DNA of 30,246 bases, taken from Fragilaria radians. Taxonomy: Eukaryota; Bacillariophyta; Fragilariophyceae; Fragilariales; Fragilariaceae. Position 1 is the first letter of the stretch. Every line of letters starts with the position of its first letter. A program made the position numbers and the translations under genes. The stretch covers positions 24,238-54,483 of the forward strand of contig CAAAJI010000363.1 in assembly GCA_900642245.1 (NCBI GenBank). The letters run 5' to 3'. This document shows positions 19,759-30,246 of this stretch, one piece after another. The notes under the pieces were generated by a model. That model saw only the letters and a list, made by a program, of their open reading frames with translations, searched no databases and had not been told where the DNA came from.

Positions 19759-21441
19759 ATGTCCAAGTATTTTAACTCCTTGATTCTTGCCGTCATCGGA
19801 TTGACATTCTTCTTAATCGGTATCACAACAACTGCTGTAACTACTAATCAGGGTTACAACAAGTCCCCTGAAAAAGAGTGGATCTTGGTTGGAGGTGTCT
19901 CATCAACATCGGCAACATTTCGAGTTCGCTCTGTCCTTGCGGCAACGTCAGAGTCTGTGGATTTTGTTCTTTCGGAACAAGAAGACTTGTCAAATCCTAT
20001 TTTAAAGGTGACACTTGGAGGTAACTCTGATACTACTGATAAACGGATATTCGATTTGAACGCTACAGCTTTGTCGCCTCAGACGACATATTACTATGCA
20101 ACTATTAGAACAGATCAAAACAAAACCTCATTACTCCGTAATGGAAGGTTCCGAACTCCTGCAATCGAAGGAGAGTCATTCTCTTTCAAAATTGCAACTG
20201 CTGGATGTGCTTGGACTGGATCCGAGAGTGACGTATTCCGTCAAGTAGCTAAACATGATCCCCTTTTCTTGTTACATCTCGGTGATTTCCATTACGAAGA
20301 TATTGCGACCAATGACATGAACGAGCGGCTTGAGGCAGTGGATATAGTGATGGGCAGCAGTGCACAGCGAGAACTTTTCGGCCAAGTACCTCTTGCATAC
20401 GTATGGGACGACCACGATTGGTTGGGGAACGACTCTGGCGAGGAGGAGAAGGCTTCCGGTGCAAGAGAGACGGCGCTGAAATCATATCAATTGGCGTTTC
20501 CACATCACCCTCTCGCGCTCAATGGTGATGCAGTTCCGATTTATCACGCATTTACCATTGGGACAGTACGCTTCATTCTTACCGATCTTCGGAGTGAGGC
20601 CAATGAGACACGCATATACAGCGATGAACAACGTGACTGGCTTTACCAAGAACTTTCTGCAGCCGACCAATACGACTTTGTTATTTGGGCTTCCTCGAAG
20701 CCCTGGATTGGTAAAGTAAAGTTAGGTGAAGATAATTGGGCTGGTCAACCAGAAGACCGGCAGCAACTTTCGGATCTTATAACTACCACTCTAGCACAAA
20801 GTCAGAACTTATTGGCTGTGTCCAGTGATTCTCACATGGTAGCCTTTGACGACGGAAGTAATACCTATTATGGTAACAGCTCAAGTAATGGTAACGATAT
20901 CATGTCATTTCCAATCCTTCAGTCTGGACCATTTGATCGACTTGGAAGTGCAAAAGGAGGGCCGTTCTCTGATGGTTGCCACACAGTAGAAAAAGAGCGG
21001 AATCATCAATACGCTATTATCAGCTTTGAAGCAGATACAGGTGGAGAACCATGCTTAGAAATCACTACATACGATCAACAAGAAGTTGTTATGAATCGCA
21101 AACTATGCGGTAAAATATTCCAAAAAAGTGCACCTGGAACAGGTAGCTGTTCCGCCCAAAATTTTCGATCAGAATCCTATGCCATGTTGGGAGTTGTAAT
21201 TGCTCTCTGGATACTGCTGACAATGGCATCTTGTTATTTTATGAACCCAAAAAGAGGTAGCATCATATCCATTATTGTTCTTGTTTTCTTGGTAGCTACA
21301 CTTTTAAGCGCATTGGTACCTCTGGCATCTGGAATAGTCCAATGGGATGTACGCGCAGTCTTGATTATTGCAGTTGTACAAATGATCGCATCTTCCATTT
21401 ATGTTGGAGTTTGGTCGTATTCTATGACAAGCACGGAATGA
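19759..21441 (+). CDS. PhoD-like metallophosphatase with C-terminal membrane helices
   Basis: A 560-codon frame runs from ATG 19759 to TGA 21439-21441; the few codons upstream lack an ATG. An N-terminal hydrophobic segment (about 8-26) acts as a signal peptide or anchor. A beta-sandwich-like PhoD N-domain follows (WILVGGVSSTSATFRVR, LSPQTTYYY). The catalytic core has AGCAW (148-152), HLGDFHYED (173-181), VWDDHDWLGND (215-225) and SSDSHM (355-360), the metal-binding motifs of PhoD/PhoA2-type alkaline phosphatases. Such enzymes release phosphate from mono- or diesters. Unlike simple secreted PhoD, three hydrophobic helices close the protein (about 475-494, 501-524, 531-553). It is therefore anchored, probably with the catalytic domain in the lumen or outside the cell. 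Phosphate regulation is likely but no motif was identified. Confidence 0.88.
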   Translation: MSKYFNSLILAVIGLTFFLIGITTTAVTTNQGYNKSPEKEWILVGGVSSTSATFRVRSVLAATSESVDFVLSEQEDLSNPILKVTLGGNSDTTDKRIFDLNATALSPQTTYYYATIRTDQNKTSLLRNGRFRTPAIEGESFSFKIATAGCAWTGSESDVFRQVAKHDPLFLLHLGDFHYEDIATNDMNERLEAVDIVMGSSAQRELFGQVPLAYVWDDHDWLGNDSGEEEKASGARETALKSYQLAFPHHPLALNGDAVPIYHAFTIGTVRFILTDLRSEANETRIYSDEQRDWLYQELSAADQYDFVIWASSKPWIGKVKLGEDNWAGQPEDRQQLSDLITTTLAQSQNLLAVSSDSHMVAFDDGSNTYYGNSSSNGNDIMSFPILQSGPFDRLGSAKGGPFSDGCHTVEKERNHQYAIISFEADTGGEPCLEITTYDQQEVVMNRKLCGKIFQKSAPGTGSCSAQNFRSESYAMLGVVIALWILLTMASCYFMNPKRGSIISIIVLVFLVATLLSALVPLASGIVQWDVRAVLIIAVVQMIASSIYVGVWSYSMTSTE

Positions 21442-21664
21442 TAAAGCTATGACGGAATAGTCTACGCAAATTAGAGAGAAGGAGGATTACTATGAATCAC
21501 TGCCAGCTAAGAATTCCTTTCATCATCAATTGTAGGCAAGACCAAAAGGCGCTGTTGACTTTTTCCAAAATGTATGCCTTAAGGAAACCCCTGAAGCACA
21601 TTAAATCTTACTTAAGAGTACTACAAGGGCACCATAGTATTGCAAAAGATTCGTATAAAACATA

Positions 21665-22912
21665 TCATATCGAGTATAGCTCTTTGCAAGGCATTCGTAA
21701 CACAGATTTTCGATTTCTCTGATCACGGAGGTATTCCACGATAACACTTTTGGTGTCCGATGTTTTCTGATCAACCAATAAATTCTTGGCTTCGTGAAGT
21801 CTTCTTAGAAGGTAGGATGAGCGATTTATTATCTGTCTCATCCCTGCTGTATGTACAGCAACATGACCGAACTCGTACCAAAGAGGACCTCCTTGATCAT
21901 ATGTACAAGGATGATCAATGATTAGAGGCAGCGTGAACATCGAGCACGGTTGCAATGTCGTTCGAATACGTCGTCTCAATTTGTCAGGAGAAAAGAAGGT
22001 CCAGTCTCCATCTGATATTGTCCGACGTGGTCTAACATGAGAACTCTTCCATTGCGGTGTGTCAAGTAAATAATGTATTGCGTTTTGCTCGAACAAATCT
22101 GGATCGACACCGGGCATTTTCCTGACTTGAAAGGACATAGGTATAAGCATCTTCAGGAATTTCATAGCTAATGTGCTAGTGCAATTGACAATGAATGCTC
22201 CTGAATTAATTCCATTCATATCATGGGAAAATAGAATGTCCATACCATCCAATTCAGCCCACTGACGATGATACTCCCACAGAACATCGATGCGATAGGA
22301 CGGATTCATTAACACAATGTCTCCATCCAGAAACCAAACAAAATCAGGCTTGACATCTCGACATACGTTTCGTATAGCTTGCATCTTCCAAAATGGTGGA
22401 GAATTCAAATCATCTGTAGGGAAAAGCAACTGTCCATATGGAATTTTCTCAATGGGAATAGCATGGTACTTATGCCTTCGAACCAATCTTGCGTTGTGTT
22501 GGAAAATGTCCCGCATCAGTTGAGTCATTTTCATGTCCGACCAGTTCCCCACGAGCTGTACCATGGCTACGCTTAGGTCAGAAGCGGGAGATTTCTTGAG
22601 GTAATATTCGTATGCAGAGGCCAACTCAGGACAGAGTGCATCCGAATAGTCATAAACATCTGCTCGCTGGAATTCTTCCACTGTTGGGTTATGTTCGTAA
22701 TAGATGGCATTCTGCGAAGCCAAGGACGACGGTATTTTTTCATCATACTGCTCTTTTAAAGTTGCATTAATCTTGGAGCGGCGAATAGAATTGTTGGACG
22801 GATTGAGGAGAACCGTATGAAATTCAAGCGTTTGCATGTTCCATCCAAGCATAAATATGATCCACAAGAAGAGGAGCAAAATCTCAATATTGGTTTGTCT
22901 CCTGCGAGGCAT
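21665..22912 (-). CDS. GT34 (GMA12/MNN10-type) glycosyltransferase
   Basis: A 415-codon frame runs from ATG 22912 to TGA 21667-21665. The N-terminus is basic (MPRRRQTN), then one membrane segment (IEILLLFLWIIFMLGW), so topology is type II. The catalytic domain shows SPPFWKMQAIRNV, the metal/sugar-binding DXD as FVWFLDGDIVLMNPS (DGD about 196-198), and SHDMNGINSGAFIVNCT (about 229-245). This matches the NG-N-G-F-IR block of GMA12/MNN10 galactosyl/mannosyltransferases and xyloglucan xylosyltransferases, as does FEQNAIHYLL. It should add a hexose or xylose from a nucleotide sugar in the Golgi. Acceptor and sugar cannot be told. It is convergent with the PhoD-like gene (223 bp between stops) and divergent from PSF2 (239 bp). 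Confidence 0.87.
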   Translation of the reverse strand: MPRRRQTNIEILLLFLWIIFMLGWNMQTLEFHTVLLNPSNNSIRRSKINATLKEQYDEKIPSSLASQNAIYYEHNPTVEEFQRADVYDYSDALCPELASAYEYYLKKSPASDLSVAMVQLVGNWSDMKMTQLMRDIFQHNARLVRRHKYHAIPIEKIPYGQLLFPTDDLNSPPFWKMQAIRNVCRDVKPDFVWFLDGDIVLMNPSYRIDVLWEYHRQWAELDGMDILFSHDMNGINSGAFIVNCTSTLAMKFLKMLIPMSFQVRKMPGVDPDLFEQNAIHYLLDTPQWKSSHVRPRRTISDGDWTFFSPDKLRRRIRTTLQPCSMFTLPLIIDHPCTYDQGGPLWYEFGHVAVHTAGMRQIINRSSYLLRRLHEAKNLLVDQKTSDTKSVIVEYLRDQRNRKSVLRMPCKELYSI

Positions 22913-23104
22913 GTTGAGAAAGAAGATTATTGTCGATATCACAAGGGCGGATAAGAGTAATTTGAGGACTTGTCATTTTAGTCATCCTAAGTGACAACAA
23001 TCATTTTCAGTAATTCTTCATTCACAATGTAGAAAATATCAAATATCCAAATGAGTTTTGTTTACCTACAAGTTACTATTATACCGTAGTCAGTATTTTA
23101 AATG

Positions 23105-23117
23105 TTGCGCGCCATTT
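23105..23117. promoter_or_regulatory. E2F-like site upstream of PSF2
   Basis: TTGCGCGCCATTT, about 35 bp before the PSF2 ATG, contains a GCGCGC core that is rare in this AT-rich window. Read in reverse it is AAATGGCGCGCAA, close to the E2F/DP consensus TTTSSCGC. Replication genes including GINS are classic E2F targets in plants and animals. Its function here is inferred. Confidence 0.4.
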
Positions 23118-23151
23118 CACATTTTTTCATAATTTTTGGTTTTTTGTAATC

Positions 23152-23844
23152 ATGAGCTTCGAAGTAAATTCGCCTTCGTTTGCCGACATTAAGCGGCATG
23201 CATGCTCTGAATTCCTGGCTGGTGATGAATTGATTACGATTGTGCCATCATTTTCGTATCCCAAACCTCTTGAATTGATTTCCTACTCGAAAGTTGGTCC
23301 CTTCACGGCAGGATTTCCTTTGCAAGTACCCCTATGGATGGCGATTCTCTTTCAGCAAAAATCAGTGGCCCGAATACAAGCACCCACCTGGATGGAAGTT
23401 GAAACTCTCCGAGGGATATTACGATATGAACAAGATACAGAAAGTTTCAGTCCAGATTTACCATTTCGTTATCAAGAAATTTCCAAAACTGTCATGGCCA
23501 TGGCAGAAATGGAAGATCAAGAGTCCATTCGTATTTTGTTACAAGATATTGCAACCGTTCGGATGGATAAAATTCGTAGGAATTTACATACCTTATCAGA
23601 GCAGTCGTTAAGCTCTTCAGAACCATTACCAGTGATTGATGTCACAGGAATCGGATCGTTGGAACTTGCTGCGATTGAGCCATTTTGCAAGACTGCATTT
23701 CAACATCACATGCTCCTAGCGTCATCATCGAAGAAGATATCAAGTGATTCCCAACCTGTTCAAGAAGTTGATGGTGAAAGCCATCATTCATCTATGACAA
23801 AAAGTAATGTTGTTACGACTAGTCGATTACGTCGATTTCGGTAG
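23152..23844 (+). CDS. PSF2: DNA replication complex GINS subunit PSF2
   Basis: An intact 230-codon frame runs from ATG 23152 to TAG 23842-23844. The N-terminal beta domain and the central helical domain carry the PSF2 pattern: LITIVPSFSYPKPLELIS (28-45), VGPFTAGFPLQVPLWMAILF (48-67) and ARIQAPTWMEVETL (73-86). Then come a helical ISKTVMAMAEMEDQE region and the IRILLQDIATVRMDKIRR helix. PSF2 is one of four GINS proteins that join MCM2-7 and Cdc45 in the replicative helicase. The protein is longer than the ~185-residue animal and yeast orthologues by a low-complexity C-terminal tail (about 195-230). It is divergent from the GT34 gene, and an E2F-like site lies close upstream. Confidence 0.9.
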   Translation: MSFEVNSPSFADIKRHACSEFLAGDELITIVPSFSYPKPLELISYSKVGPFTAGFPLQVPLWMAILFQQKSVARIQAPTWMEVETLRGILRYEQDTESFSPDLPFRYQEISKTVMAMAEMEDQESIRILLQDIATVRMDKIRRNLHTLSEQSLSSSEPLPVIDVTGIGSLELAAIEPFCKTAFQHHMLLASSSKKISSDSQPVQEVDGESHHSSMTKSNVVTTSRLRRFR

Positions 23845-24819
23845 TTTCTGAACCATGGAGGTAAGAGAAAGGGAAACAAACACATTTGGTTGGTAAAAAA
23901 ATTCCATCAAGAATTTAAAAACATTCATTATAGTCAAGTCATTGTTGGAAATCCACTTGTTTCGAAATGACATGGTTAAGGGTCGCCGCTTAACACTATT
24001 GTCATTTATAAGTTCGAATGAGATTAGCTATAAAAATTATGGGACAAAGCAGTTTTATTCAATTTGCATCCCATAGTGAACTTGATCTTTAAAAGCCACA
24101 AATTAACTAATCAGTTTAATGGCTGCCAAGTTAGCGCCGAGGAAGCCAGAATGAGCAGTTTGAAAGAAAGGGCAGGCTGCTTTCTGGCTTGTAAAACTTT
24201 TACGTTTCCCTTCTCTTTATCAAGATACATATTATATTAATCAGCTTCAAGTTTACCACCAAAGCTATAGGATAGGCAATTTTCTGATAGCATCAAAGCA
24301 AATACCGGCCCTGAATCAAGTGCCAGAAAAATTTGATGATTCGCCTGTTGTTTCAAGAAATACATCGGAACTGTCTCAGTATTTTACTTACTGTGAAATT
24401 GCAGCAAAGATAAAGTGTGATCTTCAGAAGATTCTAAGCGAGCAATAATTCGGGTCTAGTATTACGGAGGTAAAGAGCCAAAAGGGAGATATTACTAAAC
24501 ACTTTTTACAATAAGGCCATCAAAATGTCGAGACAGCATACGACAATGATGCTACGCTTGTCAGATTTTAGTGATTCTGGTTAGTGAGATTGGTAAAAAG
24601 TGAAGTTCCAGCAGATACCGAATATATATGAACTGTGAAAATAGATTGAATAACCTACAGGAAAGTGACAAACCAGAATAACGGGACAACGTATCTAGCA
24701 TGTCGGATGATTAGGAGCATAATTTGTTGATAAGGAGTTCATATGGCATTTTTTCATTCGTATCAGGGAGCCATAAAATTGTAATAAGAGCAAAATCATT
24801 GGATACATCAATAAGCAAT
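23845..24819. other. Intergenic region, possible retroelement debris
   Basis: No gene is supported. The end near 24700-24820 may be the upstream part of the Copia relic that follows, but the frame is lost. Confidence 0.4.
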
Positions 24820-25560
24820 GTCAACAGTTCATGGAGACATTTACTCCTAAAAAGGATTGGATCACTTTGGTCCATAAAGCTACAAAGCCAAGTTAGCAGA
24901 TATTGAACAGTTACAAAAGAGAGAAGTGTTTCGACCAATAAGAGTCAAGGAACCGTCGTCACATGAAAATTGGAAAGCCATGGAGAGACTATTTTTTTAA
25001 TTGTGGAGCCTGATGGCCAAAGTGAAAGCCAGAACTTATGCAAACAGAAGTAAGCAGAGGAGTCACATAGCTAATGGTAAGGCACCAAGTCCTATGACGT
25101 CTACAGAGGCAATTATTACTACAGCTGCAAGTGAAGCAGATCAAGGAACGGATGTCATGACATCAGACATACCCAATGGATTTGTTCAAACTGACTTAGT
25201 CAGCAATGATGGCGAAAGAATGATCATGAAGATCAAGGGGCAACTACCAAAAATGCTCACAAATATGAATACAGAAAGATATGCAGATCATGTGGTCCAA
25301 GAGGCCAATGTGAGTGTCTTACATGCTGAATTGAGAAAGGCATCATATAGAATGTTACCGGCATGGCTACTATATTTGAAAAATTCAGAAAGGATCCTGA
25401 TGAGAGAGGATTTCAAGGGAATGCCTATAATCCTTGCATCACAAATCTTATTATACGAATTCAACAACAGACTCATCTGGCATTTCGATCACATCAAGTT
25501 GAGTCACAAGGATGCAAAATAATTGAAAAAAGAGATATTCAGGTTTCACGACGTCACGTT
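24820..25560 (+). pseudogene. Broken Copia-type retrotransposon reverse transcriptase
   Basis: Plus-strand fragments in several frames follow the order of a Ty1/Copia pol of the kind found in diatoms. First is TPKKDW and KREVFRPIRVKEPSSHENW (about 24840-24970). Then KVKARTYANRSKQRSHIANG, SPMTSTEAI, TSDIPNGFVQTDL (about 25015-25200), GERMIMKIKGQLPKML (about 25210-25260) and VSVLHAELRKASYRML (about 25310-25360). The end reads FDHIKLSHKDAK (about 25487-25522), where the catalytic VDD of intact elements is degraded, and a neighbouring frame carries NPCITN. Frameshifts near 25010 and 25400 and the damaged active site show that it is dead. Integrase, RNase H and LTRs were not confirmed. Confidence 0.75.
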
Positions 25561-28500
25561 TGAAACTAAAATGAAGATGACACCGAGCCCATATTCTACA
25601 GGATTTCTTGATGATATCTGCAACTTGTTTAGATGAGATAAAATTATATTTATGAGCTATTGCTCAACACATCTGACTTCCTTTTGAGTAAATTGATATG
25701 TAGGTACGTACAATCATACATCGATACATCATTCAAGAAATAATTCAAAAGCAAAAACATTTGCATTGGCGTCATCACTTTTTATTTTTCCAAAGTACTT
25801 TTGATATCAATTTGATTTGCCAACTCCTAACAGACTACACATATCCTTTTCGTAGTCAATCATTCCACATTTAAGGTAGGAACGCAAAATCTATAAGTCT
25901 GATATTATTTGTCGAAGTTTTGTAATCAATCAGCTATTGTTTCATTAGTTGCACGATACTCTACGGAATGCTCCAGCATTAACACGGTCTTTTATAAAGA
26001 AATATCGGACTCCAGCACAAAATTAGCGGTATTTGGATAATAAAAAAATTCAAGCAAAGGAAATAAAGCCGCAAATTAGAAATTTACATGTTACTGTCAT
26101 TTTGTACTCAGGCATTTGAAAAAGAAGGCACTTTGGTTGGGTAAGACATCTGAGCTGTAAGTGATAAAAAGGAAGACTAACATATTCAAGTATATATGAA
26201 AAATATTTGTCGTATGGGAATATTTAAATTAAGTAAGTCTACAATACAGACATTACGATTCAAGCCAGCACCATAACAATGAACGATCTAGAGTTTCTTA
26301 AGTCCTAATGTAGTGGAAGAAGACCAAGGCTTTTACATTCTATTGGGTTAGATTCAGTGCCCAAGGTTCAACGGTGAATCCCTTCTTTTCCATTACAGGC
26401 CTGGAAATTGCGGAGAATATCTTTAGAAAACCATTATCAAATACAGATGAATAGGACAATTACTGGGATGTAAATCATGTTTTAAGGGTGACTTGAGTGA
26501 CAATCATGGAAGGAAATCAGCTTGAATAAAGAGAACACAGATTCCACTTAAAGACTTCACAGTTCCACATGAACACATGATGTTGAGAGCATGAGCGTGC
26601 GTCAAAGATATCTTCAAGTGTTAACAATATCATAGGCAACCCTATTGGAATGGATGATTTTGGTGGAATAAATGATTAGAGGCGCATAAGAGGAATCGAT
26701 GTGCTACTGCTTTCCAAATACCAGGTTTCACTACTCGATATAACTAAGCAATGAAAAAGACATGGAAGTAAAAATCTTCTACAGATAGTTTTAAAATAGA
26801 TATAGAAGGCTTATATCTTCTCTTTAGCATTAAAGTTCCTTCTCCGTAGGATATTCCATATAAAATGATGCATTAGTGAAATTACATGCCAACTAGAAAT
26901 ACAGGTATGAAAAGCGTTAAGTAGCTCATTTTAAGTTAGGATCAGAAATGTAAATGGTATGCATCTAAGATGTGATGATGGGGAGAAAACGTTGCTTTTC
27001 AAAAGATACTACACACATTCATTGTGGCAAATGCATCTTCAATTTTAAGTCACACTTTCCTTAATACAAAATAGAGCAGATTTTGGATTAGGGTCAAAAA
27101 TGGAAGACGCTGGTATTTCTCAGAGAATAAGATATTTATGCTCTAAGGTGCTCTATGAGTTGATACAAATTGTAAATTGTAATAAAAAAGTTACTATTAT
27201 CTTAGATCTCTTGTGAATCAATTGCAATGTGTTTCGTTTCCTTGACCACGTAGTCTCTTTAGATTACGTGTTAGATTCAACACTTAGCATTTAGTGTTAG
27301 ATTCACAGCTTAGATTCATCAATCATGAATCTTGATAGATTCCTGTTGTTGCTTAGGAATCTGTAATAGTTATTCTTTCCGTATTGATATGACGGTCCTG
27401 AGAAGATATTAAATGATCTTCTTCATTTATCAGCAATAGTAAGCATCACTAAATTCATATAAGACTATGTCTTAATTGAATTTGTGGTAGGTGAGTAATA
27501 TGATAGTTTACTTGTAACTATCCATTGCTAGATGAGAAAGTATAAGAATATTAATTCTACTATTATTTACTATGTACTAACGATAACTTTGGACGTCTCC
27601 AGTATCGATACACACACACATCTCTTAGGCTTAGTATTTCTTATAGTGTTATTTGACTGTATTGCTTACAACCTATAGTGTTAGGTATTATCTTATTCAA
27701 CAGAACTCAAGGTATGTCAATCTATTATGGATCTAGCTCTCTAAGCTGATATAAAATTAGGAAGCTAAATTGGAAAATTAAGAATAATCCATCGGGCAAT
27801 AAAAAGAAAAATTATAAGGAATGCCGGGAATTGGTCTCTCATGATGATAAGAAATTCTAAATGAGTGATCAAGTCATCAAGATATTGATATGATTCTGGA
27901 TTAATCGGCCAGGGTTTTTGGAGAGAGTTCGTTCACATATGTGGTGTTCTGCTTGTAATACCAGAGAAGGGAACAGTGAGGTAACCTTTTGAAGAAAAAC
28001 GCTAGGATAATTAACACGGATTTGGAATTATTAAGCCTTATCACATATCATTGGGTCAGTGTTTGAACAGAATGCTTCTGTATCCGTTGTACGATTTATC
28101 TACACAGTAAGTTCTTGAATGTAGTAATGGTTCTATCCATATACTTTGAACCTTTTTTCAGATTCTCTGTGATGTCTTAGTAGGCATATTTGATCTGATT
28201 AAAGAGGATTTCTACGCCAGATCTCTTGTTAGTGCTAAATCTGGGACTTCCAGGATATTTTTCGCCTATAAAGCTCTTGCTTAAATGATTGGTCAAAGGC
28301 TATGGCATGATTGAAATTCTTCCTCTTTCGACTTACTTGATAAGCTTGTAACTTAAATTATCGTTCAGCCCATGTTCGACACGTAAACCAAACCAGTGAC
28401 ATTTAAGTCTCAAATTCTTCATTACATGTATCATCATTTCCAATAGTGAGGCGATCATCTATGTTGCATCAAACGATTCCGCTTGATATTTGAATTCAGC

Positions 28501-30246
28501 ATGTCTACTTATCAAGCTAACGAATCAAACCGCAACCTCAAGACATGCTGTAACTAAATAGTGGTTACTAATATTTTACTTTCTCTTGACTACTATTTTG
28601 CTGCCTAAACCTGTCAATAAGCATTGTCAGGACCATTATTCCTTCTAATCTAACATCACTCAAACTCAAGCCTTTATAAAGCACATTTCCAAATCGCTTC
28701 CAACTCGCTCTGGCTGATTTCACAGATAAAAAGATTTATTTGTTGGTCTTCAGGTCTTAATTTTTTCAAGATACAACTTAAATCCTTCTACGTATATTTT
28801 CAAGCCTAGTATTATTCCATGTCAGTCAATACCACTCTGTTATCTTAAACAATGAATGTCCCTCATGCTCAAATTCATTTTGTACGCTTTAGCCCAGATT
28901 TCCCACCCGGTTCAAAAAATATCTTCAGTATTAGATCAAAAGAAAAGTACGTTTCACCTTTCCACTTCAATCTTTTCATTTGTCTCTATTCTACTACTTT
29001 GTGCAAGGAAGATTTGTCCTAAACTGCTGTACTGACAGTAAAATCTTAGATATAGAAACAAAATAGCCCTTCCTGTCCTTATTTCCCTTCTTATTGCCAT
29101 TTTGGAGTATTTTCAGTCCTCTTTCAATCAAAGCAACAGGGTTTTTTACAAAGTATAATGGCCAATGAATCCTGATATTTTTAAAGTTGAATGCCTCAGT
29201 TGTGGCATAAACAATAGATTGTTATTGCAATGAAAGTGTGTTTCACAGACCATTCATTACAATGAAAGAGGACCCTTTCATACTTACTACCTCATTCGAA
29301 TGAGAGTCAACCTCTCAAAACGTCATCGTTCTGTACATGCTATTAGCCATGGTCCCTAACTATGATTTCTAGAAGAAATTGAAGTAAAGTGTATTAAGGA
29401 AGGGAAGAAGCTGTGAAAATACCTTGGCAAAACCTGGTAGCACTAAGAATGGCTTACAGAAACAGTACAAATCAAGTTTCAAGAAGTGTCTGTTGCGGGA
29501 CAATCAAATTGATTTGCCTACTTTTTTGGATTCCTCATCCATTTCATCAAAACACAGATGCTTTGAAACGTATTTTATTACCAACTTATGGCAACAGGTG
29601 ATAACTATCTCACTATACTAAAATAATTAGAATGATATTATTGGTATGTTAAACACTTTGCAAAAACGATTTGATATTTCTGGGTAGATGTATCCAGGTG
29701 TATCATGGATGGAATTAGTGCTGCATTCAGCGAATGTTGGTGATATAGTGAATTATACTAGGAAAAAAGTGTGTCGACAAAAATTTCGATCCGCAATATT
29801 GAAATCTCAAGTGCGATCAGAGAGAGCATAGCGAAAGGACTGAAAGTAATTAAGGAATCGTTTCTATGTAGTATATACAATACGAAGTCTTCACGGAGCT
29901 CAAACGTTTCAAAGGGAAATGTTTCCTACGTAGAGATATAGGAGAAGACTCGAATTTCACATACTTTATGCCATCTCCGACTACCTCTAGCGATTCATGG
30001 CTATGCAGGAAGACTCAACGCGTGAACCATTCCCGTGGACATAGTATCGGGATGTATATGAAGGAAAATTCTTATATATATAAATTAAGAAAATAATCTG
30101 GGTAGGATCCGAAAAAATCAGTCCTAATCCAGCGAAACTGCCACCAGGTACATGTTATTCGAAACCTCCTTTCTGTACAGATTTATACACACGTGATCAA
30201 TTAAACAAGGCTACTACATTCTTGTTACTCATTATCATCAAAGACG
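25561..30246. other. Gene-poor tail of the window
   Basis: 4.7 kb with no confident gene. A minus-strand segment at 28100-28560 may be a Copia RNase H relic, and 27269-27702 has LTR-like ends (see findings). Short open frames near 29413-29621 have no recognised motif. Confidence 0.5.

Noticed and set aside
29413..29621. Two overlapping plus-strand frames of 62 and 65 codons
   Set aside because: Non-ATG start in one, no motif in either, and they lie in stop-rich sequence.
1..30246. CRISPR arrays, bacterial operons or prokaryotic terminators
   Set aside because: No regularly spaced repeats were found. Introns, type II Golgi enzymes, GINS and Helitrons show a eukaryotic nuclear genome.

Overview
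This is nuclear eukaryotic DNA, AT-rich outside genes, most likely from a diatom or a close stramenopile relative. Three things point that way. The genes are compact and mostly intron-free (the one clearly spliced gene has GT-AG introns of 96 and 107 nt). The set combines an E2F-era replication gene (GINS PSF2), a calmodulin-lysine methyltransferase, and Golgi-type glycosyl- and sulfotransferases. There is also a relic reverse transcriptase that resembles the Copia pol type common in diatoms. The species assignment is inference; no marker gene is present.

Layout. 1-374 (-): 5' end of homoserine dehydrogenase. 488-1726 (+): TraB/GumN-family protein, divergent from it. 1939-6044: a decayed Helitron on the minus strand. 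Its helicase gene is interrupted right after the Walker A lysine-threonine by a second, non-coding Helitron (2714-4144). 6064-6474: a perfect 204-bp tandem duplication. 6504-8174 (-): HtrL/YibB-type glycosyltransferase-like protein. 8590-9750 (+): calmodulin-lysine N-methyltransferase. 11587-12912 (+): Golgi sulfotransferase. 14010-16300 (+): three-exon O-fucosyltransferase-family protein. 18329-19257: an 891-bp insert bounded by a 19-bp direct repeat. 19759-21441 (+): PhoD-like phosphatase with C-terminal membrane helices. 21665-22912 (-): GT34 glycosyltransferase. 23152-23844 (+): GINS subunit PSF2, divergent from GT34. 23845-30246: gene-poor, with a broken Copia reverse transcriptase near 24820-25560 and probably other retroelement debris.

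How the genes work together. Four of the nine genes (YibB-like, sulfotransferase, O-FucT, GT34) encode type II membrane proteins that would act on glycans in the secretory pathway. This fits, but does not prove, a role in making sulfated, fucose-containing extracellular polysaccharide or glycoprotein. The other genes are housekeeping: threonine/methionine biosynthesis, DNA replication, calmodulin modification and phosphate metabolism. The most distinctive structure in the window is the nested Helitron pair. Its ends, target dinucleotides and interrupted reading frame can all be read directly from the sequence.
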